Part shown: in pieces, positions 48,946 to 58,624 of the stretch
Numbering within the stretch: the first letter of the stretch is position 1
How the letters are laid out: every line of letters starts with the position of its first letter
NCBI GenBank assembly: GCA_022790615.1
Contig: JAAVXK010000012.1
Coordinates: 1 to 64,000, forward strand
Length of the DNA stretch: 64,000 nt
DNA from: Lachnospiraceae bacterium
Lineage (GTDB): Bacteria; Bacillota; Clostridia; Lachnospirales; Lachnospiraceae
Direction of reading: 5' to 3'
Notes under the pieces: generated by a model
Seen by the model: the letters and a program-made list of their open reading frames with translations, nothing else
The model's database searches: none
What the model was told of the DNA's origin: nothing
Made by a program: the position numbers and the translations under genes

Positions 48946-50911
48946 TGGAAAAGAAAAGGCCCGCGAAAAAGAAAAAACCAATGGGAACGAATATGCAAGT
49001 AAAAAGGAAAATACCGATGGGAAAAAATATGCAAATGAAAAGGAAAACACCAGTGGGAACGAATATGTCCGTGATAAAGATAACAACGCTGAGAAAATAA
49101 AGGATGATTCAAAAAATGAAAAGATAGTCAGAAGCGTGCTGTCTTTGATGATAAAAACCGCGTGGAAGGAAAAGCCGGTTTTGTTTGTGTCGTATTTAGG
49201 ATTATTTTTTGCGGAATTTGTTAATTCTATTAAAAAAGTTCTGCTTCCCAAGTTTTTAATTGACGAGCTTATGCTTGTTATGAATGGCACTCCCGTATCT
49301 GCGCATATGAATAAGATTGTCCTGTATACGGCGCTTATCATTGTAATTGAATTTGGCGCGTCGGTTCTTAGCAGCTGTATGCGAAGAATTAAGGTTTCGT
49401 TGAATGAATGGTTTAACGGTTATTTTGAAGTGACGATTGCAGGACAGGCTATGGGTATGGATTACGAGCATACGGAGAATCCGGACGCGCTTGACAGACT
49501 TAACAAGGCTAAGGAGGGAATAAGCTGGTACAGCGGAGGGGTTGTCGGAATTCTCGATTCGCTGTATCAGATGATATTAAATGCGGCGGTGCTTATGAGC
49601 GTTTCCGTAATCATATTCATTAAATGTCCGCTCTTAATTCCACTCCAGCTTGCAGCGCTTATTGTAATGTCATTTTACAATGCGAAGAACAACAAAATTC
49701 AGGAGGAAAATTTTTTAAAACTTGCAAAATCAAACCGTGTATTTGGTTATATATTGTTCAGGATAGTCAATTTCAAGTATGGAAAGGATATAAGGTTATA
49801 TGACAGCAGCGGTATGATGCACCGGAAAGCGCAGGAGTTAACGAATGAAATGGTGGAAGGATGGAGAAATGAGGCCGTTAAAACCGGAAGGAACTGGCTC
49901 AAAATCAATTTTGCTAATTCCCTCAGGGACGCCATCAGTTACTTTTATATCGGTTATCTTGCAGTAAAAAAAATAATATCAGTGGGCGATTTCACGATGT
50001 GTATATCCTCCTCCTCAGAGATGTACTGGAGTATACACAGAATTATTTCATTTGGGATGGATATAAGGAAACGATGCAACTACGCGTACCAGTTTCTTTT
50101 GTTTCTGGAATATCCGGCGGCCATGGAGACTGGCGACAAACCTGTAAAAAGCGGGGAGCACGTTATAGAGTTTAAGGATGTGAGCTTCCGGTATCCGCGA
50201 TGCGGGGAGTATGCGCTTAAGCATGTGAACATAAAAATAAAGGCAGGCGAGCATCTGTCCGTCGTGGGCCTTAACGGCGCAGGAAAGACTACGTTTATTA
50301 AGCTTTTGTGCCGTCTGTACGACGTGACTGACGGTGAGATATGCATAGATGGGATTAATATTATGGATTATTCCGACGAGGAATACCGAAAACTGTTTGC
50401 CGTGGTATTTCAGGATTTTCAGCTTTTTGCGTTCAGTCTGCGGGAGAATATTACTTTTGGTGAACAATCGGAGGATGAGGAAGTTGAGCGCGTTCTCAGG
50501 CAGTCGGGATTTTACGACGACGCGGTGGAGCTTGAGAAAGGGCTCGATACGATAATATATAAGAGCTTCGATGAGGGCGGCGTAGAGCTGTCGGGAGGAC
50601 AACAGCAGAAAACGGCAATCAGCAGGGCGCTTTACAGAAATGCCCCGATTGTCATACTGGACGAGCCTACGGCGGCCCTTGACCCGCTGGCGGAGCACGA
50701 TATATACAGCCGTTTTAACAGCCTGATGGATGGCAGGACCGCAATATACATATCGCACAGGCTGTCAAGCTGCCGGTTCTGCGACCATATAGCGGTCTTT
50801 GCAGACAACACGGTTAAAGAGTACGGAACCCACGACGAACTGCTTGAAATGGAAGACGGAATATACGCCAATATGTTTAAGACGCAGGCGAAGCATTATG
50901 AGTCGGCATAA
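48935..50911 (+). CDS. ABC exporter, TM-NBD half-transporter with repetitive charged N-terminus
   Basis: VGLNGAGKTTFIKLLCRLY, VELSGGQQQKTAISRALY, IVILDEPTAALDPLAE; overlaps the previous gene. Confidence 0.93.
   Translation: MDADGKEKAREKEKTNGNEYASKKENTDGKKYANEKENTSGNEYVRDKDNNAEKIKDDSKNEKIVRSVLSLMIKTAWKEKPVLFVSYLGLFFAEFVNSIKKVLLPKFLIDELMLVMNGTPVSAHMNKIVLYTALIIVIEFGASVLSSCMRRIKVSLNEWFNGYFEVTIAGQAMGMDYEHTENPDALDRLNKAKEGISWYSGGVVGILDSLYQMILNAAVLMSVSVIIFIKCPLLIPLQLAALIVMSFYNAKNNKIQEENFLKLAKSNRVFGYILFRIVNFKYGKDIRLYDSSGMMHRKAQELTNEMVEGWRNEAVKTGRNWLKINFANSLRDAISYFYIGYLAVKKIISVGDFTMCISSSSEMYWSIHRIISFGMDIRKRCNYAYQFLLFLEYPAAMETGDKPVKSGEHVIEFKDVSFRYPRCGEYALKHVNIKIKAGEHLSVVGLNGAGKTTFIKLLCRLYDVTDGEICIDGINIMDYSDEEYRKLFAVVFQDFQLFAFSLRENITFGEQSEDEEVERVLRQSGFYDDAVELEKGLDTIIYKSFDEGGVELSGGQQQKTAISRALYRNAPIVILDEPTAALDPLAEHDIYSRFNSLMDGRTAIYISHRLSSCRFCDHIAVFADNTVKEYGTHDELLEMEDGIYANMFKTQAKHYESA
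48971..49078. repeat. Three tandem 36-bp (12-aa) repeats in coding sequence
   Basis: Encodes EKTNGNEYASKK / ENTDGKKYANEK / ENTSGNEYVRDK. Confidence 0.88.
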
Positions 50912-51003
50912 AATCTTTTTCATTTTCATAAAACAGCTTGATTAAAATCTGGATATAAAATATAATGTATTGGTGATATAGAAAAATCGGAACAGGAAAT
51001 AAT

Positions 51004-51285
51004 ATGGAAAAGGATGAGAAAGATATGCAGGAAATACATAACACACAGTTTTTTAAAGTGCAAAAGGAGCAGGAATATCTTGTTTCTGATGTTATAGCTG
51101 CTGTATATGCCTCACTAAAGGAAAAGGGTTACAACCCCGTGAATCAGATTGTCGGATATATAATGTCGGGCGACCCCACGTATATAACAAGCCATAACGG
51201 TGCGAGGAGCCTGATTATGAGGGTAGAGCGCGACGAGATAATCGAAGTGCTGCTGGAAGATTATATTAAAAATAATCTTGCATAA
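51004..51285 (+). CDS. ireB: IreB family regulatory phosphoprotein (UPF0297)
   Basis: [45 protein letters not shown]. Confidence 0.94.
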   Translation: MEKDEKDMQEIHNTQFFKVQKEQEYLVSDVIAAVYASLKEKGYNPVNQIVGYIMSGDPTYITSHNGARSLIMRVERDEIIEVLLEDYIKNNLA

Positions 51286-51304
51286 ATGCGGAATGGATAT
51301 ATGT

Positions 51305-51727
51305 ATGAGAATACTTGGTCTGGACTATGGCTCAAGGACTGTCGGCGTCGCAGTTAGCGACGGCCTTATGATAACGGCCCAGGGGCTTGAAACGATAGAA
51401 AGAAAAAAAGAAAATCAGCTTAGGAGGACGCTCGCAAGAATTGAAACTATATGTAAGGAGTATGAAGTGAATAAAATTGTTCTCGGATTTCCTAAAAATA
51501 TGGACAACTCTATTGGAGAACAGGCTGAACGTGTTACGCAGTTCAAGGAGACCCTTGAGAGACGTACGGGACTGGAGGTTGTTCTTTGGGATGAGAGGCT
51601 TACTACGGTATCGGCGAAGCGGGTTTTGAACGAAAGCAACATAAGGGGCAGAGAAGAACAGAAAAAGGTGATTGATAAAATTGCGGCTGTGTTTATACTG
51701 CAGGGATATCTTGACAGCTGCAGGTGA
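51305..51727 (+). CDS. ruvX: RuvX/YqgF-type pre-16S rRNA nuclease/putative Holliday junction resolvase
   Basis: [50 protein letters not shown]. Confidence 0.94.
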   Translation: MRILGLDYGSRTVGVAVSDGLMITAQGLETIERKKENQLRRTLARIETICKEYEVNKIVLGFPKNMDNSIGEQAERVTQFKETLERRTGLEVVLWDERLTTVSAKRVLNESNIRGREEQKKVIDKIAAVFILQGYLDSCR

Positions 51728-51778
51728 ACGGGACAGGATATTTTGTAAAACGGTTACTTTTATAATGGAGGAAAATGA

Positions 51779-52039
51779 ATGCTGGATGAGATTACGGTAT
51801 ACAATGAAGACGGCGAAGAATCCGTGTTCCATGTCATAGAACAAACGCAGATAAATGGGAACAGTTATCTGCTTGCAACGGAGGATGTTGACGACGAGGA
51901 GCTTGATGCGTGGATATTCAGGCAGGTTCGGACCGATGATGAAGAGGTATACTATGAGACAATAGAAGATGAGACAGAGCTTGAAGCTGTCATAGAGGTT
52001 TTTGAGGAGCTTCTTGAAGACTGTGAGATTGAAATGTAA
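51779..52039 (+). CDS. DUF1292 domain protein
   Basis: Acidic small protein next to ruvX: VYNEDGEESVFHVIEQTQINGNSYLLA. Confidence 0.9.
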   Translation: MLDEITVYNEDGEESVFHVIEQTQINGNSYLLATEDVDDEELDAWIFRQVRTDDEEVYYETIEDETELEAVIEVFEELLEDCEIEM

Positions 52040-52199
52040 ATTAAATAAGCCGGACATACTTAGTTTCGCTGTATTATAAGGGTGGCATGACGATAGGTTC
52101 TTATAGAATTCAATTATTAAAAGATTGCGGAAAGAATCTGTTATGCCGGCTGATACAGGGAGAAGAGATTGCCCGGCGCATATTTTGGAGGTGCTTTTT

Positions 52200-53870
52200 T
52201 TGAAAATTAAATATGACCCGGAAAAGACGGTAAAAGTCATTCCGTTAGGGGGACTCGAGCAGATTGGCATGAACATTACTGCTTTTGAAACCGAGTCCTC
52301 TATCGTTGTTGTGGACTGCGGTCTGTCGTTCCCTGATGATGAAATGCTTGGCATTGACCTTGTAATTCCTGATGTGAGTTATCTTGAGGACAATGCCCAT
52401 AAGCTGAAAGGATTTGTAATAACGCACGGACATGAGGACCATATCGGCGCGCTGCCGTACGTATTAAAACAGGTGAACGCTCCCGTATATGCCACAAAGC
52501 TCACTATGGGTATAATAGAAAATAAGTTCAGAGAGCATGGGCTTATGAAATCGGTGCGCAGGAAAGTCGTATCCTACGGTCAGTCTATAAACCTTGGGGA
52601 TTTCAGAATTGAGTTTGTCAGGACGAATCACAGTATCGCCGATTCCGCAATGCTTGCAATTACGACTCCGGCGGGAGTGATTTTCCACACCGGAGACTTT
52701 AAGGTCGACTATACCCCTGTTTATGGTGAGATGATTGATTTGCAGCGCATAGCTGAGATTGGAAAAAAGGGTGTGCTCGCGCTTATGTGCGACAGCACGA
52801 ATGTTATGAAGCCGGGATATACGATGTCTGAGAGGACGGTTGGACGCACGTTTGACAATATATTTGACGACCACAGAGACAGCAGAATCATTGTTGCGAC
52901 GTTTGCGTCAAATGTGGACAGGGTGCAGCAGATCATTAATTCCGCGCAGAAATATAAAAGAAAAGTAGTGATTGAGGGGCGTTCGATGATCAATATCATT
53001 GCGACAGCCTCGGAACTTGGATATATTAACATTCCCGACGGAATTATGATAGATATAGAGCACATGAAGAACTATACGGACGACCAGATAGTGCTTATTA
53101 CGACCGGAAGCCAGGGAGAGGCGATGGCGGCGCTGCCGAGGATGGCCGCGTCGATTCACAAAAAGATATCTATCAAGCCCGGCGATACCGTAATATTCAG
53201 CTCGACGCCGATTCCCGGTAATGAGAAATCAGTATCAAAGGTTGTAAATGAGCTTATGCATCTCGGGGCGCATGTCATTGTTCAGGATACGCATGTGTCG
53301 GGACATGCATGCCAGGAGGAGATAAAGCTTATATATGCCCTGACAAAGCCGAAGTATGTTCTTCCCGTGCACGGAGAGTACAAGCATCTGAAAACGCATG
53401 CGGACCTTGCAAAAAGTATGGGAATACCGAAGGAAGATATATTTATCCTGCAGTCCGGCAACGTACTTGAGCTAAGTTATTCGAAAGCCGCTATTACGGA
53501 CCATGTTGCGGCCCGCGGTATTCTTGTGGACGGACTTGGCGTAGGCGATGTGGGGAACATAGTTCTAAGAGACAGGCAGCTTCTCTCGGAGAACGGACTG
53601 ATTATTATAGTTCTTACGCTTGAAAAGGGCAGCAATCAGGTACTTGCAGGACCGGATATCGTATCAAGGGGATTTGTATATGTGCGCGAGTCCGAAAACC
53701 TTATGGAAGAAGCGTTAGAGGTTGTTGAAAACGCCCTTGAGCGCTGTATGAAGAGAAATGTGACCGACTGGGGCAAAATCAAAATTGAGATACGGGATTC
53801 GCTCGGTGACTTTATCAGGAAGCGGACAAAGCGCAATCCGATGATTCTGCCTATAATTATGGAATGTTAA
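52200..53870 (+). CDS. rnj: Ribonuclease J (probable TTG start)
   Basis: GGAGG then TTG; VIPLGGLEQIGMN, VITHGHEDHIGALPYVL, VHGEYKHLKTHADLA. Confidence 0.94.
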   Translation: MKIKYDPEKTVKVIPLGGLEQIGMNITAFETESSIVVVDCGLSFPDDEMLGIDLVIPDVSYLEDNAHKLKGFVITHGHEDHIGALPYVLKQVNAPVYATKLTMGIIENKFREHGLMKSVRRKVVSYGQSINLGDFRIEFVRTNHSIADSAMLAITTPAGVIFHTGDFKVDYTPVYGEMIDLQRIAEIGKKGVLALMCDSTNVMKPGYTMSERTVGRTFDNIFDDHRDSRIIVATFASNVDRVQQIINSAQKYKRKVVIEGRSMINIIATASELGYINIPDGIMIDIEHMKNYTDDQIVLITTGSQGEAMAALPRMAASIHKKISIKPGDTVIFSSTPIPGNEKSVSKVVNELMHLGAHVIVQDTHVSGHACQEEIKLIYALTKPKYVLPVHGEYKHLKTHADLAKSMGIPKEDIFILQSGNVLELSYSKAAITDHVAARGILVDGLGVGDVGNIVLRDRQLLSENGLIIIVLTLEKGSNQVLAGPDIVSRGFVYVRESENLMEEALEVVENALERCMKRNVTDWGKIKIEIRDSLGDFIRKRTKRNPMILPIIMEC

Positions 53871-53904
53871 AAACACTGGAATATTAAGAATATCTGAATG
53901 TAAA

Positions 53905-53951
53905 GAATACGGGCGCTGATATTTTACTATGGCGAAAGCGCCGGCGTATTC
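53905..53951 (+). terminator. Hairpin after rnj with T tract
   Basis: GAATACG/GGCGCT pairs with AGCGCC/GG/CGTATTC (2-nt bulge); GTTTTTT follows. Confidence 0.6.
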
Positions 53952-54011
53952 GAATCGTGTTTTTTATGAAATCGGATAATTGCTTTCGATATAAATGATA
54001 GCGGGATACGG

Positions 54012-54443
54012 ATGGAGGTGACGTTGTTGGCGGAGAATACGAGCCAGGCAAAGACGGTGCTAGGTATTATCAAGGCGTTGATGGGTATATTGCTTAGCGT
54101 AATATTTTATATGCTCGTCATTATTGCAATATCGAAGATGTGCAAAGTGACGTTCGGATTTATGTACCAGATTTTTGGGGAGGTGTCCGTACAGGAAGCT
54201 CCCGGAACGGACGTTGAATTCACGATAAACGAAGGCGAGTCAACAATGTCGGTGGCCTCAAGAATGGAATATGGAAAGCTGGTAGTGAACAAATATTCCT
54301 TCTATATCCGTGTCAAGCTTGATACAATGGGGGCCGGAATCATGCCCGGTACCTATGAACTGAACACGAGTATGACCTACGGCGAGATACTTGATAAAAT
54401 TACTGATTATTCGGAGGGCGTAAGCGGGGACAAGACGAAATGA
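54012..54443 (+). CDS. MltG/YceG-like N-terminal fragment protein (TM plus LysM-like region only)
   Basis: Single TM, then FTINEGESTMSVASRMEYGKLVVNKYSFYIRVKL...PGTYELNTSMTYGEILDKI; ends before any catalytic domain. Confidence 0.7.
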   Translation: MEVTLLAENTSQAKTVLGIIKALMGILLSVIFYMLVIIAISKMCKVTFGFMYQIFGEVSVQEAPGTDVEFTINEGESTMSVASRMEYGKLVVNKYSFYIRVKLDTMGAGIMPGTYELNTSMTYGEILDKITDYSEGVSGDKTK

Positions 54444-55120
54444 GATATAGATACGACGGAAGCGTCATGGATGAACGAATGGATGTCTTTTTGAATATGC
54501 TTTACGGAGATGAACCGAACTATCTGAGGGATATTGCATCGTATGCTGCGGATATCCATGCGCCTGTTATGAGAAAACAGACGGCACAGATACTTCGGTT
54601 TTTTATAATGAAGGAACATGTGGGCAGAATACTTGAGATAGGCGCCGCCATCGGTTACTCGGCTCTATATATGGCCGAGTGCGGGAAAGACGTAAGAATC
54701 GACACGATTGAAAAGGTTCCCGCAAGAATAAACGATGCGAGCCTTAATTTTGAAAAATATGATACGGGAAACAGAATTAACCTTATCGAGGGCGAGGCAT
54801 CCGAAGCGCTGGCAGACCTTGTAAGGCAAAATGCATTATATGACTTGATATTTCTTGACGCCGCCAAAGCACAGTACATGGAATATTTATCTTATATAGA
54901 AAAGCTTATGGACAGAGGGGCGGTTCTTGTGACTGACAACGTGCTGCAGGAAGGGGAACTCCTTGCGTCTAGATACGCGGTAAACAGACGTGACAGGACG
55001 ATTCATTCAAGAATGAGGATGTTCTTAAAAGAAATAACAGACGGCGTAAAATGGAACACGATAATTCTTCCGGTCGGCGACGGCGTTGCCGTAACTACAA
55101 AATGTGAAAGGTTGGATTGA
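54440..55120 (+). CDS. Class I SAM O-methyltransferase (YrrM/TrmR-like)
   Basis: ILEIGAAIGYSALYMAE, LIFLDAAKAQYMEYL. Confidence 0.88.
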   Translation: MRYRYDGSVMDERMDVFLNMLYGDEPNYLRDIASYAADIHAPVMRKQTAQILRFFIMKEHVGRILEIGAAIGYSALYMAECGKDVRIDTIEKVPARINDASLNFEKYDTGNRINLIEGEASEALADLVRQNALYDLIFLDAAKAQYMEYLSYIEKLMDRGAVLVTDNVLQEGELLASRYAVNRRDRTIHSRMRMFLKEITDGVKWNTIILPVGDGVAVTTKCERLD

Positions 55121-55123
55121 GGC

Positions 55124-56377
55124 ATGACTACACAAACTGAAAAAAAGAAACCGGAACTGCTGATTCCGGCCGGCAGCCTTGAAGTGCTGAAAGTTGCCGT
55201 TTTGTATGGGGCGGATGCGGTATATATCGGAGGGGATATGTACGGACTCCGGGCAAAGGCAAAGAATTTTTCTGTCGGACAGATGAAGCAGGGTGTGGAG
55301 TTTGCGCACAAATACGGAAAAAAGGTATATGTAACGGCAAACATAACCGCGCATAATAACGACCTTGCGGGCGTGCGCGCGTATTTTACCGAATTGAAGG
55401 AAGTCTTACCTGACGCGCTTATTATATGCGACCCGGGCGTGTTTGCGATTGCAAAAGAGGTATGCCCTGCGATTGAAATCCATATAAGCACGCAGAGCAA
55501 TAATGTCAATTACGGCACGTTTCTGTTCTGGCATAAGCTTGGAGCAAAGAGAGTTGTGACGGCAAGGGAGCTTTCGATTCAAGAGATAAAAGAGATACGG
55601 GAACATATACCGGACGACCTTGAGATAGAGACATTCGTACACGGCGCAATGTGCATATCCTATTCCGGAAGGTGCCTTTTAAGCAATTATTTTACGGGGC
55701 GCGACGCTAATCTCGGCGCATGTACGCATCCGTGCAGATGGAAGTATTATGTAATGGAGGAGCAGAGACCGGGCGAGTATCTTCCGGTTTTTGAAAATGA
55801 GAGGGGAACGTATATATTTAATTCAAAAGATTTGTGCATGATAGGGCATATTCCTGATTTGGTCGATGCGGGAATAGACAGCTATAAAGTTGAGGGAAGA
55901 ATGAAAACTGCATTGTACGTAGCGAATGTGGCCAGAATATACAGACAGGCGATTGACGATTATTTTGATAATCCTGAAACATATTATGAAAAAATACCGT
56001 ATTACATGTCTGAGATTGAGAAGGGAACCTATAGGCAGTTCACGACCGGATTTTTTTATAACAAACCTACGCATGATACGCAGATATATGATAATAATAC
56101 TTATGTGAAGAATTATATTTATCTTGGAATCATTGAGGATGAAAATGAACGGGGTATGTATGGATTTACCCAAAAAAATAAGTTTTCCGTTGGTGATGCC
56201 ATCGAAATAATGAAACCGTCGGGAGATATCATTCACGCAGTCGTAAAGAGTATGTTTGACGGCGAGGGATACGAAATAGAGAGCTGCCCGCATCCGGGAA
56301 TGAAGGTTTATATAGACGCCGGGGTCAGGCTGTGCGAATATGATATACTGAGGGCGGCAAATGATACCGGCAGTTGA
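55124..56377 (+). CDS. Peptidase U32 family protein
   Basis: GADAVYIGGDMYGLRAKAKNF, ETFVHGAMCISYSGRCLLSNYFTGRDANLGACTHPCRW. Confidence 0.93.
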   Translation: MTTQTEKKKPELLIPAGSLEVLKVAVLYGADAVYIGGDMYGLRAKAKNFSVGQMKQGVEFAHKYGKKVYVTANITAHNNDLAGVRAYFTELKEVLPDALIICDPGVFAIAKEVCPAIEIHISTQSNNVNYGTFLFWHKLGAKRVVTARELSIQEIKEIREHIPDDLEIETFVHGAMCISYSGRCLLSNYFTGRDANLGACTHPCRWKYYVMEEQRPGEYLPVFENERGTYIFNSKDLCMIGHIPDLVDAGIDSYKVEGRMKTALYVANVARIYRQAIDDYFDNPETYYEKIPYYMSEIEKGTYRQFTTGFFYNKPTHDTQIYDNNTYVKNYIYLGIIEDENERGMYGFTQKNKFSVGDAIEIMKPSGDIIHAVVKSMFDGEGYEIESCPHPGMKVYIDAGVRLCEYDILRAANDTGS

Positions 56378-56528
56378 AAACAGCGATTGAAAAACTGACT
56401 TATCGGTATCATGTGACGCGCACAGCCGCATATAGGATTTTGCCGCTTTGCGGCTGCGGCTTTTGCGGTATCCGCAGCAAATTTCGGTGACTGTGCGTAT
56501 AAAAATAAGGCGTTTGCCGTAAATTTGA

Positions 56529-57224
56529 TTGGAGATGTTTATTTTGGAATACAAATACGAGACGCATATGCATACCTCGGAGGGGAGCGCGTGCGGTGTT
56601 TCAAGCGGAGCCGAGCAGGCGCAGGCGTACTATGACGCGGGGTATACCGGTATCATAATAACAGACCATTTCTTTAATGGAAACAGCGCCGTTCCGAGAG
56701 ACTTACCCTGGGAGGAAAGGATTGAGATGTTCTGCAGGGGCTATGAGAATGCGAAGAAAAAAGGGGATGCGATTGGCCTTGCCGTATTTTTTGGATGGGA
56801 AGTTAACTTCAATGCGACCGAATTTCTTGTGTACGGCCTGGATAAGGAATGGCTGCTCAAACATGACGACGTCCTTTCATGGGATGTGAAAGAGCATTAT
56901 AATAGGATAAAGGCCGATGGAGGCATGGTGATTCACGCCCATCCGTTCCGGGAGGCGTCTTATATTAAAGAAATAAGGCTGTTTCCCGATTTTGTTGACG
57001 GCGTGGAAGTGTTCAATACCGCCAACGAGCGTATGAATCCGCGTTTTAACGCCAATGCGCTTCAGTATGCCAGAGAGAACGGTCTGCCTGAGACGGGGGG
57101 AACCGATTCGCACAATGTAAAAAATACAGGCGGAGGCATGGTATTTGAGCGAAAGCTTCACAATATATTTGATTATATGGACGCCGTGTATAATCATGAG
57201 GGAACAGTGATTAAGGATGTTTGA
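56529..57224 (+). CDS. PHP domain protein
   Basis: HMHTSEGSACG, IIITDHFF, VIHAHPFRE, TGGTDSHN. Confidence 0.9.
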   Translation: MEMFILEYKYETHMHTSEGSACGVSSGAEQAQAYYDAGYTGIIITDHFFNGNSAVPRDLPWEERIEMFCRGYENAKKKGDAIGLAVFFGWEVNFNATEFLVYGLDKEWLLKHDDVLSWDVKEHYNRIKADGGMVIHAHPFREASYIKEIRLFPDFVDGVEVFNTANERMNPRFNANALQYARENGLPETGGTDSHNVKNTGGGMVFERKLHNIFDYMDAVYNHEGTVIKDV

Positions 57225-57274
57225 GTAGAAGTTGTTGGATATTATTATTCATATTATGGGAAGGAGACGGGACA

Positions 57275-58501
57275 ATGTTATATGAGGATGTAAAGGCAAT
57301 GTTGGAAAAGAGGGGACAGGAACAGCTTCTCAAATATTACGACGGGCTGTCGGATTCGGATAAGGAGGAGCTTCTTTGTAATATAGAAAAGATTGATTTT
57401 TCTGTTTTGGATATGTTAAGCAGTCCTGAGATGAAGCAGGTGAGAGGTGTAATCGAGCCGCTTAGCGCCCTCGGAATGGATGAAATCAGCGCTAAGAAAG
57501 ACAGATATAACGCCGTTGGTCTTGACGCGGTTAGAAAGGGCAGGGTTGGAGCAATACTTCTTGCCGGAGGACAGGGAACAAGGCTTGGATTTGACAGGCC
57601 AAAGGGAACATATAATATCGGTGTGAACAGGGAGCTTTATATATTTGAGTGCCTTATCAATAACCTTATGGACGTTGTTAAGGAATCAAAATCATGGGTG
57701 CCGATTGCCGTAATGACAAGTAATATTAATCACGAGCACACCGTAAAATTTTTCAAAGAGCACGGATATTTCGGTTACAACAGCGAGTATGTCTATTTCT
57801 TCATGCAGGACATGGCTCCGGCTGCGGATTACAACGGAAAAATATATTTGGAGAGTGAGAAAAAGCCTGCGATGTCGCCGAACGGAAATGGCGGATGGTT
57901 TACGTCGTTTGTTAATGCGGGCCTGCTTGGGGAGTTCAGAAAGTACGGCGTCGAGTGGCTGAACGTATTTGCCGTCGATAACGTGCTGCAGAGAATTGCC
58001 GACCCGTGTTTTGTTGGGGCGACAATAGATTCCGGCTGTGTGTGCGGCGCTAAGGTCGTAAGCAAGGCGGCGCCTGACGAGAAAATCGGCCTGCTTGTCA
58101 AGGAGGATGGCAAACCTTCCATCGTTGAATATTATGAGATGACGGACGAGATGATGCACTCTAAGGACGAGAACGGAAACAGGCTCTATAATTACGGCGT
58201 TATACTCAACTATCTGTTCAACGTGAACGAGATGCTTAGGGTAATGGAAGATAAGCTGCCGGTTCATGTTGTCGAGAAGAAGATTCCACATATAGATGAA
58301 AACGGTAATATGGTTAAGCCTTCCGAACCGAATGGGTATAAGTTTGAGTTGCTTGTGCTCGACCTCATACATCTTATGCGCGACTGTCTGTCGTATGAGG
58401 TTGACCGGGAAAAGGAATTTGCACCCGTAAAGAATCTTACCGGAATTGATTCGGTTGAGTCGGCGCGAAAGCTGCTTGAGAAAAACGGCGTGGCAATCTG
58501 A
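57275..58501 (+). CDS. UDPGP-type uridylyltransferase (UDP-sugar pyrophosphorylase)
   Basis: AILLAGGQGTRLGFDRPKGTYNI, PNGNGGWFTSF, KFELLVLDLIHLM. Confidence 0.9.
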   Translation: MLYEDVKAMLEKRGQEQLLKYYDGLSDSDKEELLCNIEKIDFSVLDMLSSPEMKQVRGVIEPLSALGMDEISAKKDRYNAVGLDAVRKGRVGAILLAGGQGTRLGFDRPKGTYNIGVNRELYIFECLINNLMDVVKESKSWVPIAVMTSNINHEHTVKFFKEHGYFGYNSEYVYFFMQDMAPAADYNGKIYLESEKKPAMSPNGNGGWFTSFVNAGLLGEFRKYGVEWLNVFAVDNVLQRIADPCFVGATIDSGCVCGAKVVSKAAPDEKIGLLVKEDGKPSIVEYYEMTDEMMHSKDENGNRLYNYGVILNYLFNVNEMLRVMEDKLPVHVVEKKIPHIDENGNMVKPSEPNGYKFELLVLDLIHLMRDCLSYEVDREKEFAPVKNLTGIDSVESARKLLEKNGVAI

Positions 58502-58624
58502 GAAGAGAAACCGTATTTTCAGAGGTTGATTTTATAAATGAAACTTATAAATAAAACTTATAAATAAAATGTTCAATATGAAACGTATATTCCGTGAAAT
58601 TTGAAGAATAGGAAGGAAGGAACA

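Noticed and set aside
47071-50911. Lantibiotic/bacteriocin export system at the ABC pair
   Set aside because: No precursor peptide, modification enzyme or C39 peptidase domain seen nearby.
55823-56554. 243-aa antisense ORF across the U32 gene end and intergenic region
   Set aside because: Mostly the complement of U32 coding sequence; no family signature.
57692-58372. 226-aa antisense ORF opposite the UDPGP gene
   Set aside because: Shadow ORF of a recognised gene.
58534-58570. Tandem 'acttataaataaa' duplication before the GH2 gene
   Set aside because: Short AT-rich duplication; not informative alone.
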